From NCBI GenBank assembly GCA_003313425.1, contig NHZP01000032.1, forward strand, positions 186,001 through 250,000: a DNA stretch of 64,000 nucleotides. Reading direction: 5' to 3'. A program made the translations under genes and the position numbers. This stretch comes from Pseudopyrenochaeta lycopersici. Lineage: Eukaryota > Ascomycota > Dothideomycetes > Pleosporales > Pseudopyrenochaetaceae. Positions 24,259 to 35,986 of the stretch are shown here, in pieces. Under the pieces are notes generated by a model that saw nothing but the letters and a program-made list of their open reading frames with translations, had not been told where the DNA came from and made no database searches. Within the stretch, counting starts at the first letter, position 1. Every line of letters begins with the position of its first letter.

Positions 24259-25364
24259 GTACTGAGGGAAATCTCTACTTATTATTTAGAATTAGTACTA
24301 ATTACTAATATTAATTAGTTTTAAGTTACTGCTTATTTTACTAAATATTCTAAGTACTCTACTTCTAACAGGCTCTACAGACATCTCTGTTTCTACTTAT
24401 CTCTTTCGTAACGCTGCAGAGTAATTAGAGGCGACGAGATACCTTCAGTTTGCGCCTCTAGGCGGCGACCTTCTCTCTACGTCGCTGACCTATTAAATCT
24501 AATTAGCACGTGCCTATGTAAACGAAGCGCAGATACGCAAAGCATTTACAGTTCTGTCTCTGCGCCAACACATTCAGCACCGTCTTCCGATCAGGGTCAC
24601 TTATATCAGGTACGCTCTCTAGCGCCTTACTCTTCTTAGTTCGTAATATAGTTAATGCTTCACGTTAAGCTCTAGTCCTAAAAGTGTGATAGCTAAGGCT
24701 AGTAGGGATAGATATATTAAATTGCGGAGGGCATAACGTTATGCTGACGAAATAAGTTAGGCTGGATTAGGGCTAGGTGAATACGTAAACTTCTAAGGAT
24801 CTTACGAGTTGCCGCTTAAATGAGTTATGCTATTTTAGTTCCTTAATAGACGAAGGTCACAAATGATGCGTCAACTAGCAGGCCAAGCAGTAACATTCAT
24901 GGTTTTTCACACTTTGCCCTGCCGTCAGTTCCCGACTATTGTCTTAATCTCGACTAATATTCCTCCCCACACCAATCACATCTAAAGGCGCTATGTCTCA
25001 CGGACTTCAGACGGATTTAAGTGGTATTAGCATGCCAAGAGGCCGAGGTGCGACTGACCAGGAGCACGGCGCCCTGTACACCGAGTTGCGTGCCCCGACA
25101 ATACTTGCGCAAGGGCAAGCAACGAGCTGCGCTTCTCTCATTATGAGTAATGTTCACTCACTGCAGAAGCTGCCGTCTATAATTTCTTATCTTTGGTTTC
25201 TACACCAGCAGGAACCTGCGACGCACGCTGTCTTTAATTACTGATCCTGCTGCCGTCCGTTGCTAGCGGCCATATCGACTCACATTAAGCGTCTCTATCA
25301 GAGCTTATTCCCTCGCTCTCATCCACTTGCTCTCTCGGTTGGATCAAACTTCAGGAACATAACC

Positions 25365-27293
25365 ATGACGGCGCTGGCACAATATCGACATGCAACGCCA
25401 AGCGAAATCATCGAGCTCGCTGTCACGGAAGGCCACGATCCAGATACTCCAACTTTTACTGGATCAATACATTCCGTCGTTAGCCATAATTCCACGAGGC
25501 TACAGACACTTGCGCATGACGAGAAAGTCACCCCTGCAAATATAGAGAAAGACATTGAGAAGGGCGCAGAAGCTGGGTCAGTATCTAGCATAGACAAACC
25601 TGACGAGGTTGCGCCTGACTCAAAGATTGTCGACTTTGATGGCCCAGACGACCCGGAGAATCCACTAAATTGGAAAGCTTGGAAGAAATGGGGCACGATG
25701 ATATTGGTATCAGCCACTACGTTCCTAACGTCGCTCGCCAGTTCGATGTTTGCACCAGGCGTGCCCCAGGTCATGCGAGAATTCAACTCAACAAACGATA
25801 CGCTGGAAGGCTTTATGGTCTCAATATACGTGCTAGGAGTAAGATCACGATGCAGCACTCTGTGAACATACTGCTAATCTATAATAGTTCGCTTTCGGGC
25901 CTATGAGTGAGTTTCACTAAAGTCGAGGAACGTAAACGCAGGATAAGCTGACGCCCAACAGTCATTGCGCCATTATCAGAGATGTATGGAAGACTGCCAC
26001 TATACCACAGCTGCAATCTCTTCTTCATTATCTTCACTGTCGCAGCTGCTGTCGCGTCGAATATGAGCCAATTCATTGTGTTTCGATTCTTGATGGGATG
26101 TGAGTGGTAGCTACCGCTATTGACGTGTTTAATGCTGATACTCGCAGGCTTTGGAGGAGCGCCTGTAGTCCTTGGAGGAGGCACAATTGCTGACTTGATG
26201 GCACGCGAGCAGCGGGGCACTGCAATGTCTGTGTGGTTGATGGGTCCAAGTGAGCACTTCAGCCTGAAGTTCTGTGTCTCATGCTGACAATATTAATAGC
26301 TGTTGGGCCATGTATAGGGCCGGTTATCGGTGGCTTTCTTACTATTGCAAAGGGCTGGAGATGGAATTTCTGGTTTCTTGCTATCGTGGTAAGTCCTCTA
26401 CTCAACTACTTGAGCTTGACCTTTTGCAGCATTGGAAAACTTGCCCCGCTTGAATAAGGTTCTGATGTTGTTAGGCTGGCGCACTCTTCATTACGTCGCT
26501 GGTACTCATGGGCGAAACATCTGCACCCATCATCCTGGAGCGCAAGGCCAAGCGCCTTCGCGCCGAAACTGGGAACGATCAGCTTGTTTCCAAACTTGAC
26601 AGCGGACTTACGCCTAAACACCTCTTCAAGCTCAGCATTGTTAGACCTACGAAAATGCTCTTGTGCTCAACCATCTGCTTCGCTATATCATTATACGTCG
26701 CAATCACTTATGCATACCTGTACATCCTCTTCACAACTTTTTCAACGGTTTTCCGCAACCAGTATGGTTGGCACGGCGGTATTACTGGCCTTTCGTTCCT
26801 TGGTATCGGTATTGGGTCATTCGTTGGTCAACTTGTCTACGTTCACTACGGCAACAAGACTGTTGCAAAACACATCGAAAGAGGGGACTTCCAGCCTGAG
26901 CACCGCTTGTATTTGATGTGCATAGGCGGCTTCTTCATTCCTATCGGTCTCTTCATGTACGGCTGGACAGTGCAAGCACAGACTCACTTCATAGCTCCGA
27001 TGATTGCCACGGGGTTTATCGGCCTTGGTCTATTAATGACGTTTATGCCAGCATCAACATACTTAGTTGATGTGTTTACGGTGCAGGCAGCGAGTGCGAT
27101 GGCTGCAAACACTGTGCTACGATCCTTAGCTGCAGCCTTCCTTCCACTTAGCAGTCAGCAGATGTATGCACAACTCGGATACGGCTGGGGTAACTCGCTG
27201 CTAGGGTTCATCTCGTTGCTATTGGCCCCAATTCCATTCCTGTTCATCAAGTTCGGGGAGCGGATAAGAGCGAACAGCACAGTGAAGCTGTGA
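25365..27293 (+). CDS. MFS transporter of the DHA1 drug/polyamine type
   Basis: Proton-coupled antiporter of the major facilitator superfamily, plasma membrane. Exons: 25365-25838, 25888-25906, 25962-26099, 26148-26249, 26300-26388, 26475-27293 (1641 nt, 546 aa). All introns are GT-AG with good donors. Start chosen at ATG 25365 in an ACCATGA context. A hydrophilic N-terminus of about 115 residues leads to the family motif [14 protein letters not shown]. Membrane segments follow, with [12 protein letters not shown] after segment 2, GGGTIADLM and WRWNFWF; the C-terminal half has six more segments and ends near [10 protein letters not shown]. Exon 2 is a 19-nt microexon. The gene is an intact island between AT-rich blocks and is bracketed by the diverged direct repeats. 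Substrate unknown. Confidence 0.9.
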
Positions 27294-27604
27294 GCCTAGG
27301 ACACCTAGAGTCACTTTCACCACTAACTAATCTGTCTATTCGTAGATGTTTATTAGCCTCACTTTATGCGCAGACACACGTTAGAAAAGCATAACTTTCT
27401 ATTTGTAGCTTATCTTATTAGAGGATTGAGAGAGACTAAGGACATTGCTTAGGACCTAGTATTTCGAGGTCTACGATGTAATAGCTATATTGTTAATCTC
27501 TCTGTATAAGTTTTCCCTTTTCTAGAACTTAATTATAATCTACTCTCTCCTAAAGAAGTAGAAAAGAGACTTAAATCCGCTATAAATGTCAGGCTACAAG
27601 GCTT

Positions 27605-27742
27605 AGAGCCGAGGTAGCTGCTGACCAGTCCCCAGAACGACGTTAAGTACTATTCTGTACAGCGTGATCTGCAGATAGCAGATCATTGTTACCGTTTTGG
27701 TTGTTTGGCGGAGTGGGAGCAGACCTGCGTCCTGACAATTAA
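27605..27742 (+). repeat. Diverged direct repeat, copy 2
   Basis: Counterpart of 24131-24258, in the same orientation, on the right of the MFS transporter. This copy keeps more GC (GGCGGAGTGGGAGCAGACC), so copy 1 looks more mutated. Confidence 0.65.
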
Positions 27743-28033
27743 TAGCCAGCTTCCTCTACAAGAATATACTAGGAAAGAGATTAAGTAGTAGCGACAGAAA
27801 GGCACCTTAGGCAAGCTGCATAATACAGTAGTCTTTATTAAAGGAAGTAACTATTAGCTTAAGTAGTTCTTATACATATTAAAAAACCTTCGCCTTCTAC
27901 AAGATAATAATACACGCTAGAACTTATAGTATAAGACGTTAGAAAAGGTATTTAACTTAGAGAGGGTATTACTTAGTTTAATAATATAGAGCGTAATAAT
28001 ATAGAGATAGATACCTGCACTGATGCTAAATAG

Positions 28034-28370
28034 GATAAACTTAAACTTCTAATAGAGTTTCTAGAGGTTTACTCTCACGCGACACTTACTTATAACGAGT
28101 ACTACGCTACACTGAAGCGTATCCTTCCTATTATAGAGTTCCTGCTTAACACCTTAGAGAAGAGTAAGAATAAGTGTACTAAACATCTATTTATAGGCAC
28201 CTGTACTAAGTATAGGCAGGCAAAGATAGACTTATGTTGCTATTATTGTTATGTGCCTAAATTAAAGTAGAGGTTCTCTAAGAAGGCTAGATAGTAACCT
28301 TAGCAAATTAAGGCTGTATAGAAGAAAGTTCTTAATAGCGTTAAGAAGATAAAGTATTATGAGCCTTACT
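28034..28370 (+). pseudogene. Relic of a hAT-family transposase
   Basis: One frame reads EFLEVYSHATL, then YYATLKRILPIIEFLL and NTLEKSKNK, followed by a region with VPKLK-stop-RFSKKAR. This matches the C-terminal half of fungal hAT transposases before the dimerisation region, where the family has KW at the stop. At least four TAG codons occur where Trp is common. No function is expected. Confidence 0.55.
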
Positions 28371-30330
28371 TAACATCTAATCTAGCTAGAGATCGTATAT
28401 TACTAATTTTAGAGGTATCTATATAAGTATTAGCGCTACTGCAAAAGAAAAGCTTAGTTTTAGTGTAGGAAGAGAAACTCTTAATTTAATAGTCTTAGTT
28501 AATAAGAATAAATATTATATTAAGTTGCTAGAAATTTTCTTAACAAAGAGGATACTAATTAATTTAATCTATTAGCGTAGTAGATAGAAATAGGCTAGTA
28601 AACAGGTTTAACGTACCTTATTATAGGTATAGGTTAGGTATAGAGTTATAGATAGGTAGGTAGGAGGTGGGATTAGGTCCCATAAACGATAGGTATAAGT
28701 CTTAGTTAAGTTATATAGACCCTAGGTTAAGTTAATACTAAAGTTATAAAGATATAAGTTTAAATTTAGTTAGGAGTACTTACTAGAGTTTTCTTATAAA
28801 ATAAACAATTTACTATTTTTGTAATAAAACTAAACTATTTTAAACTTATATTAAACAAAAAAATTACTAAACTTAGAAGTTTAAAGAGTACTCTACTATA
28901 TTTATTAAATATATAATGTGCTGATGCACAGTAGCCTGGCTACTAAGGGCATCTCAGCTAGTTAGATGTAGCAGTTCATATGCAACAGCTCAGGCCACGG
29001 CAGCTTAGACTTAGGAGTAATTAAGCGAGATTAGTAGGAAATAAGGATACAAGGAGGCAGGCAGGAAGGCGAAGTAGAAAAAAAAGACAGCACCTTCATC
29101 CCCCACAACACAGACAACACAGACACCAGCCACGAGACCCTACGAGACCTACAAGACCTATCTACAGCCACCTACCTATCTTTATTTAACCTCGTTACCT
29201 AACTCCTACCTCTCTCATCTCAACCTCTATGAGATGACTACCTGTATTTAGTGTGCTTAAGGCTACCATCGACAGAGAAAAGCTTGCTGAGGCCTCTGTT
29301 CCTGCACAGTATACCAGTAGAGATAGTAGTAAATATAACTGTAAATTAGTTAAGAGCATTTAGGCCTAAGAATATTGTAGCTATAATAATATTATTGTTA
29401 GACCATGTATAATGTTTTGTTGGCGGGCAGCAGGCAGGAGGAACTAGGTTGATTACTATCAAATGAGACACAAGGGAACTATATACCCTGTGAATGCTTA
29501 TATAACAGAGCACGTGAGAAGCTAACCGTGTTGGCTAACATGTTTACTTTATTCCTTAGTCGCTTACTTGAATATAATAATAAACCTTCTTAATATTTAA
29601 AACATCACTTCTTTATTATTAGAGTATATCTACTAAGCTATACTCTAAAAAGTAGTATATTTATTACTAATATAAAATTCTTCTTAGCAGAATCCCTCTT
29701 AGACTATTAGTCTTCTAGTCAAACTGTTAGCCCGTCTGTCTCCTTAAGGGGCGGAATAGTAACATTAAACTTTTCCTAGTCCTTCTAATCAGTTACCTAG
29801 TCTAAGGTTAGGGACGGACTAGGTAAACTAGTAGGAGAACTGAGGTTAGCGAGGTATTAGTGGAAAATTAATTATGATACTGTAGTTTCGCTTAATGTTA
29901 GATTTCACCTATACTGCTTACGCTTGAGTGTGTTTATATACTGTCAGCTATAACTAAGGTGCATCGCTATATAATGCTAGTTTAATTTTGCTATGTCCTA
30001 CTAAAATGTTACTATCTCTCTAAGTACGTGACCTCGTGAGCTTGTTGGTATTATTATTATTGGAGATCGCGTTGAAAGATGTTTCGCAGATAAGCTAGGC
30101 TGGGGTGCTGGAGACAAGACAAGCCGGTGTAACGATCGATATACTTATGTTATTTTTCGCTTCTTCAGTGGCTGAGCTCAGCAGCTTCTTTATAAGCATC
30201 AAGATGTGTGTAGGTGTTGGGTAGTACTAATCGTGTAGTAGCCGTTCGCAGCGTAGTAACAGGGGGTAGGGAGAAAATATTTTAACACAGCAAGATTAAC
30301 GGTGAGGTATCTGTTTTCTGCATAATTAGC

Positions 30331-31752
30331 TCAATTCCCTAGCATAGAACGTTATGTACCGGCACGATATTTAGAATTAATTAGTAAAAAAATCCACAAC
30401 TTGATGATTCCCTCTATCTTGACAACTTTCGCTAGCGACATCTATTCACCGCTCTATTGTTCCAATCAAGCTTAATTTGCATGCTTAGATATGGACTAAT
30501 TAATAACTAATAAGCGCAGGCAATTCACAGAATAAGTCAGTCGCGACTATCCTGTGAAGCGAACAACATGCTAACGTCTATCCTGCGGCGCAAATATGAA
30601 CGACAATTTGGTTCTCATTTCTTCAGCCTGCCCCCTGAACTCAGAAGCCGTTTCTATGTCGAGCTTCTATCCCTAAGGTTCTCAGCTTCACTGACCTCTC
30701 CCGATGCTTAAGTAGCTCTATCGCAAGGGACCAGCACAGAACACTGATGAGGTCTCTGCTATATCCCACCCTATTATCCACAGGTCGCAAAATACACGAC
30801 GAAGTAATTGTTGATGTTAACTAGCCTAGCCCAGCTTAACGGAGTATTAGATAGTTAAAAAGTTCCCCTTAGCTTCATGCTAGAGATGGAGCTAAAAAGT
30901 CTAGGTCTAAGTTAAATTGTAGGCCTTATAGACTTAGAGGGGAGGCTTAGATAAATATGGCTTAAGGGTAATAGGATTATTAGTATTAAGTTAATACTAT
31001 TTGTTTCTGAGCAGAAAGACAGTGTCTTTCTCGCTAGAAACTAGCGATGGACAGAGATATCTGTGGTTTCGTACTGTTCTATATGAAACTGAAACACGGC
31101 CTTTGCGCGTTTTATGAAACTAAAACCTACCTTAATTTGAGTTTCAGAGCTTGGTCATCCTTTACAAAGACCGATACCTGGAACTGGACGTGACGAAACT
31201 GCGACGAGGCCGTGATGAGGCTTAACAGGAATCTAGGTAGCAGCTGCTTCCTTTACTTAGTAATTCTAATCTATTCTCAAGGCTTAGGCCTTTATAAGAC
31301 TTATTCTATCCGAAGAGGAAGAACGTCTAAGCGTAAGAAATTGAATAAAATTAAAAAATATATGGTTAGGGGTAGGGATAGTGATATAGTAATTGAGACG
31401 ATCCATGAGTAGGAAGTAGTTAACGTTTAGGGCAGTGAGGCGGTCTTGCCCTTTTTTTTAATGACGAGGTATACGGGGCGTGAAATAGGAGCCGGATATT
31501 AGGGACAGGATCAATATGCTATAAGAAGACTGGGCTTATGATCTACAGCGCTCATAAACCTATGCGAAGAGCAATTCATCGCGTTTTGCCAATATATGAG
31601 GAGGGGCTCATCTTACAGAAAATGTGTTGTGTAGCATATCATCAATATTAGGTAATCTTGATACCTACAGTCACAGCATCTATCAACATGATATTCGACG
31701 CATCCAACTTCCCAAAATGACTGCATTCGACTTCCAACTTCTTCTTTATGAT
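30331..31752. other. Transition stretch with a possible small gene fragment
   Basis: Mixed composition. A 47-codon ATG frame at 30568-30711 reads FFSLPPELRSRFYVELL, resembling the N-terminal LPPELR-x-x-IY motif shared by many fungal proteins of unknown role; it stops after SLTSPDA. It is best seen as a gene fragment. No other gene is recognised. Confidence 0.4.
30568..30711 (+). pseudogene. Fragment with LPPELR motif
   Basis: A 47-residue ATG frame with SLPPELRSRFYVELL, a motif found at the start of many fungal hypothetical (2EXR/F-box-like) proteins, which usually continue for 200 or more residues. Here a stop follows soon after, and I see no splice that continues it. Probably truncated. 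Confidence 0.35.
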
Positions 31753-33409
31753 TTACTCGTTCTCATCAACGCCGATGTGGGTAGCCTTGAACTTCCTAGC
31801 GGAGACCTTGCGTTTGAAGAGAATGTCAAGCTCGCGGTAAGAGCGCCCTTTCATCTCAGGTAGACCAAAGTAGGCGGAAACAAGGCATACAAAAGCGGTT
31901 CCTCCCCAGACGTATCCGCACTTTCCGGCCATGTTCCATCCGGTGGGGTTGAGCATCTGCGAGGCGAGATAGATCATAGGAATCTCCGCGACGTAGTAGG
32001 CGGCACGACCAATACCCGTGGACAGAGGACGGAGTCGGATTGATGAGGTCTCGGCAATGATGGAGTACGAAATAGGTCCGAGGGTACCAGCGAAGACGAA
32101 GGAGATAATCACACCGAGGCAGGCCTGGGCGTAGTTGGTCGAAACGCTCTGTGTGATCGTAGCGCAGATACCAAGAATTATGAGCAGAATCATGTTGACA
32201 AGGGCACCACCCAGGAAGATTTGTCTTCGGCCGAAGTACGCACTGAGGGGCCATGAAAGAGCGTTGGCGACGAGCTGAAGAGACGAGTTGATAAGGTTGA
32301 GCTTGAAGGAGAAGTCGGTCGACATGCCCGCCTGCTCGAAAAAAAAGGTGGCCTGGTTGGCAATCAAGTTACCGGCGAAGTTCTGGGAGGCATAGATCAA
32401 GCAGGTGATAACTGTTCGCCTGAGATCCACACCCTTGACAAGGTCAATGAGACCGGGCTCACCACCAAGGTGAGCTTCGACCTTGACAGTTCGCTCTATC
32501 ATGGCAAGCGTTTCTTCGGCGTCGGCCTGGGTACCGTTCTTGCGACCAAGACGTTTAATAGACTTGAGAGCTTGCTCTTTCCTTCCTTGTCGCATCAGCC
32601 ACCATGGGGACTCAGGGGCGAAGAAAACAAGGATTATCAAGGGGAGAGGGAAGGCCCATTGCAGGGCGAGAGGTCCGCGCCATGCCCATTCGTCCATACG
32701 CCCATTAAAACCGAGGGTGGCGGCAGCGACTATGATGCTTCCAATGGACCAGGACATCTGCAGAGTAGCGGTACAGACACCACGGAGGGCGAGAGGGACA
32801 ACCTCAGAGGCGTAGGCAGGAGAGTTGGCAATGAACATGCCCCAAGGAACGCCTTCGAAGGCTTGTCCGATGACAAGTACCTCAAGGGACTGAGCAAAGA
32901 AAGAGATAAAAATCGTGGCGATCATGATCACCAACGCGAGCATTGTGCACCACTTGTAGCCAATACGGTTGGTGATGGGTCCAGCGATAAAGACTCCGAC
33001 GAAGGCACCGCACTGGCCGGCCTGGAAAAGAGAACTCTGCCACTTAGTAGGGATGGCAAAGACTCCGGGTGCGGTCTCAACACCATATCTGTTCTTGAAA
33101 GCAGTAAGGGCGACGAAATTACCGTTCAAAAACATATCAAATGACTCCATGACCTGTTGATCGTTAGTTACAAGTACGATCGCCTGGGTATGGAGCGCTA
33201 GAACTTACAATCGTGAAGCAGAAGATAAATGCCCAGAAACAAGCCATGGGGTAGGACCTGACGGCTTCCCAGACGCCCATCTCGTGCTCGCGTGTCTCAG
33301 CCCCATAGGACGCATTCATGAGGTCTTTGTCGCTGAGAGCCTCTTGTTGAATGACACCCTCTTCGAAGAGCTCAGGGTCACGCTTCTCATTCTTAATGCT
33401 GGGCGACAT
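31753..33409 (-). CDS. MFS sugar permease, maltose/alpha-glucoside type
   Basis: Sugar:proton symporter of the SP family, plasma membrane, 12 membrane segments. Exons on the minus strand: 33209-33409 and 31753-33153, with a 55-nt intron (33154-33208, donor GTAAGT, acceptor CAACAG). Total 533 aa. Start taken at ATG 33409 (MSPSIKNEK); an in-frame ATG at 33505 would add 32 residues and is less typical. Markers: FDMFLNGNFVALTAF in segment 1, GITNR-like loop (GPITNRIGYKW), PESPWWLMRQGR at the end of segment 6, and PEMKGRSYRELD after segment 12. The family has alpha-glucoside permeases, but the substrate cannot be fixed from sequence. Confidence 0.92.
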
Positions 33410-35567
33410 CACTGCTGATTTTGATAATGGTGTGCAAGTGCAAGGAAAACGACTAGCAATGCAAAGTTGAGCCAAGAAGGCAACCCCATGCTTAAATACA
33501 ACCATATCTCGAATAATGCCCTTGATTTACTTTAATACGATGTTCTCGACCCACTCGCATGGAGCACTACCCACTTCTGGAGGTCGGCGTGGTACCGCGT
33601 ATTGGCCTATGGGTATCCCAACCAGGCCGCTATGGGCAACGCATGCGCGCTACCCACGTCGCAGAAATCGCCGAGGTTATTAACAATAGGCATCAAGTAC
33701 AAAGTATTACCGGCCCATCCGGTGAATCATCATTTATACCTAGCAAGAAAACGAAAACGAGCTGGTAACTGTTGAAAACATTCGGCTCGAGTCGGCAGAA
33801 GTCCGACCTGGTCCTGGTTCGCCCATGGGGCTCCGCAGTAAGCTTTGTGGCGGGTGCTTAGTGGTGCCGAAAATCTTAATCCTCATTAGTGGATTATCTT
33901 GCGTGGGGCCAACGTGATGCTGGGTACGAATCTCTAGCTCGGAGACCGGCCATGTCCTAGCCTCACTATGACGCAAATTTTGCCAAGGGAGCCGCATCGC
34001 ACGGATAAATCTACCGAGTCGCGCCTTGAATACGGATACACCTCCTGTTAAGTGCTAGTAAGAGGTCACGGCGCTTTCTCTAGACCAACTACTAGTTAAC
34101 AGCTCGTATCGTCACAAACTGACCAGCTGAGACACAGAAGGTATCTCCGTAGTCTATTTCCGAGCGCTTTGTACTGGTGAAAGAGTGTTGTGGGAGGGAG
34201 TCTCGATGCGTCTCAAACCGTTCAGAGGTGTCACGCAGCGTTTGAATGACATCGCATTAGATCGCGACAGTCCGTTTGTATAGTCTTTGATGATTCATGC
34301 AGGCGGTAATTTGGGGTATTGCTTCCGATGCACATGAGACTGCCTGTTGGGTTTGGTCTGTCGATCACTGAACCGAAATCCAACGATGTAACATGGCTGA
34401 GTCGCCGAAATGAGTAACTCAGCCGCCGAGGCCTTCACGGCTGTGCTTCTCCAGTAGTGCATTGCCTACTTGCTGTAATCTGTCGCCACCATCCGCACGG
34501 ATTAGACCGAGCAAGACCATCCTCGCCCATCCGCTCACATCAACTCCCTCTTCTTCATTTGCTATTTATCAGCCATCCCTAGTTCCGCTTTCCGAAGGCA
34601 CTCGGGCAGGCCACTCTCGCAGCTACCGACGACTCTGCAATCGACCGTTCATCCCCCGTGAGGTGGGTGTTGAGTTAAGGCGAGGCCGTTCCTAGACCCG
34701 ATCTCGCAATTGCCTTTCACGCAGCCGTTGACACGGCTTCCTCTACATGGGGAAATATATCGACCAACAATACTACTTTAAACATAGCTACCTATTCCAT
34801 CGTGTACCTTTATCATCGTCACGTTTCGCATCGCCACGATGCGTATCTTGCCGCTTTTTAATTCGTCGACGTCGCGTAGGCTACATCTCTGTTTAGAACC
34901 TAACACTTCGCACCATATAGTTATATACTGAGGTTGCAAAAATTAGCTTTAATGATGTAAATGAATATTAAGATACTTTAATCAGCGCGAAAAATTCATA
35001 TGGGAAAGTAAGGGAATGCCGTACCTTTGTTGTGTAATAGTCTTGGAGCGCATAACGCGGGCTTTATGCGCTCTGCGATACTCTTTTACTTCTTCGTGCT
35101 CTACAGCATCCAGCATAATCCCCACAATAACAGGTTTATAGAGGAAATTCGCGTTAAAGCGTAGACTGTAAAGTCCAAACCGTAGAGCCTTCAGCTCGTG
35201 GAACTATTCAGGGTTAGCTGAGCCTTTTCGCAGCGACCCCTAAGATTAATATCTTATACATACTACTTTAGCACAACCCCTACTACATCTATAACCAATG
35301 TACATTAGTCGGTCTAATAGCGGTAATTGAATTGAAGCCATAAGATTGTTCTCTACATCTCCATTGCGTAAATACACCAGCAAGAGGTACATATGCAAAA
35401 TCTTCACAATTTGGCAGCAATAATACTTTGTTTTGAATTTCTAGGTTCCAAAACTTTGACTCAAAAGCTCAGCACATTACAACGTCTTTTGTTAATAACT
35501 CTTCGCCACGCGCTCCACGATCCATACAATGCACTCCTGATCAACGACCGATCTCGCAAAAGTACCT
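33410..35567. other. Intergenic stretch
   Basis: About 2.2 kb including the upstream region of the sugar permease. Short open frames (33559-33768, 34462-34695) have no recognisable features. No RNA gene or repeat is recognised. Confidence 0.45.
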
Positions 35568-35986
35568 TCACCCGCGAGACCATTCCGAGCATTTTTTCGG
35601 CTTGCCCCAACAGAGGCGGCATTCTTTTACGTCGTCACAATCTGAATCCGGAGCGCAGCTCTTACACCTTCCCTGAATTCCACAACAGACCGAACTGCAC
35701 CAAAACAACAATATTAGCAATCTTTCGCTAAAAAATAGGGTCCAATAAGCGGCATATGGGGATGAACAACGTACCAATTGATTTGGCAGCTCTGCAGCTC
35801 AGCATTACTACTGGAGGAACCACACTTCCGGTTGCAACCTAACACGCAAGGGCCATCCCTGCATTCTTTTTTGAATGGATTAACGATTGGGAGATCCCGA
35901 GGGTCAAGGCCATTCTTAGGGTCTGGAATAACCGTAGCCATTAGTCCGGTAGAAAACAGTGCGATAGCAAGAATAACACTTTTCAT
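35568..35986 (-). CDS. Small secreted cysteine-rich protein, effector-like
   Basis: Predicted secreted protein of 112 aa. Exons on the minus strand: 35775-35986 and 35568-35694, with an 80-nt intron (35695-35774, donor GTACGT, acceptor GGTGCAG, phase 2). Residues 1-17 (MKSVILAIALFSTGLMA) form a clear signal peptide. The mature part holds 14 cysteines, an even number that suggests seven disulfides, with a CC pair and spacing such as SVCCG, RCKSC and CRLC. There is no membrane segment after the signal. I do not recognise the family. Size, secretion and cysteine density fit fungal effectors or antimicrobial proteins; this is inference and no activity can be claimed. It lies in a gene-poor region, a common setting for such genes. 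Confidence 0.72.

Larger units (their letters stand above)
19205..24960. repeat. AT-rich, RIP-like degraded repeat block 2
   Basis: About 5.7 kb of AT-rich, stop-laden sequence with islands of higher GC (for example near 21290-21480, 23500-23580, 24060-24260 and 24420-24620). It contains two fold-back elements (22088-22511 and 23505-23928), a 12-bp hairpin (20236-20272) and one member of a diverged direct-repeat pair (24131-24258). No intact gene is visible. Confidence 0.8.
27294..30330. repeat. AT-rich, RIP-like degraded repeat block 3
   Basis: About 3 kb of degraded, AT-rich sequence. It contains copy 2 of the direct repeat (27605-27742), a hAT transposase relic (28034-28370), a GC-richer C-rich patch at 29095-29240, and a segment at about 29420-29606 that begins TGTTGGC, has a TATA-like ttatataa and ends AACA, resembling a short LTR, though no target duplication is visible. 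Confidence 0.7.

Noticed and set aside
29420..29606. Solo-LTR-like segment
   Set aside because: Begins TGTTGG and ends AACA with a TATA-like word, but no target duplication and no second copy in the window; mentioned only inside the AT block.
32470..33144. 224-codon plus-strand open frame over the sugar permease
   Set aside because: Antisense shadow; sequence has no signal or domain.
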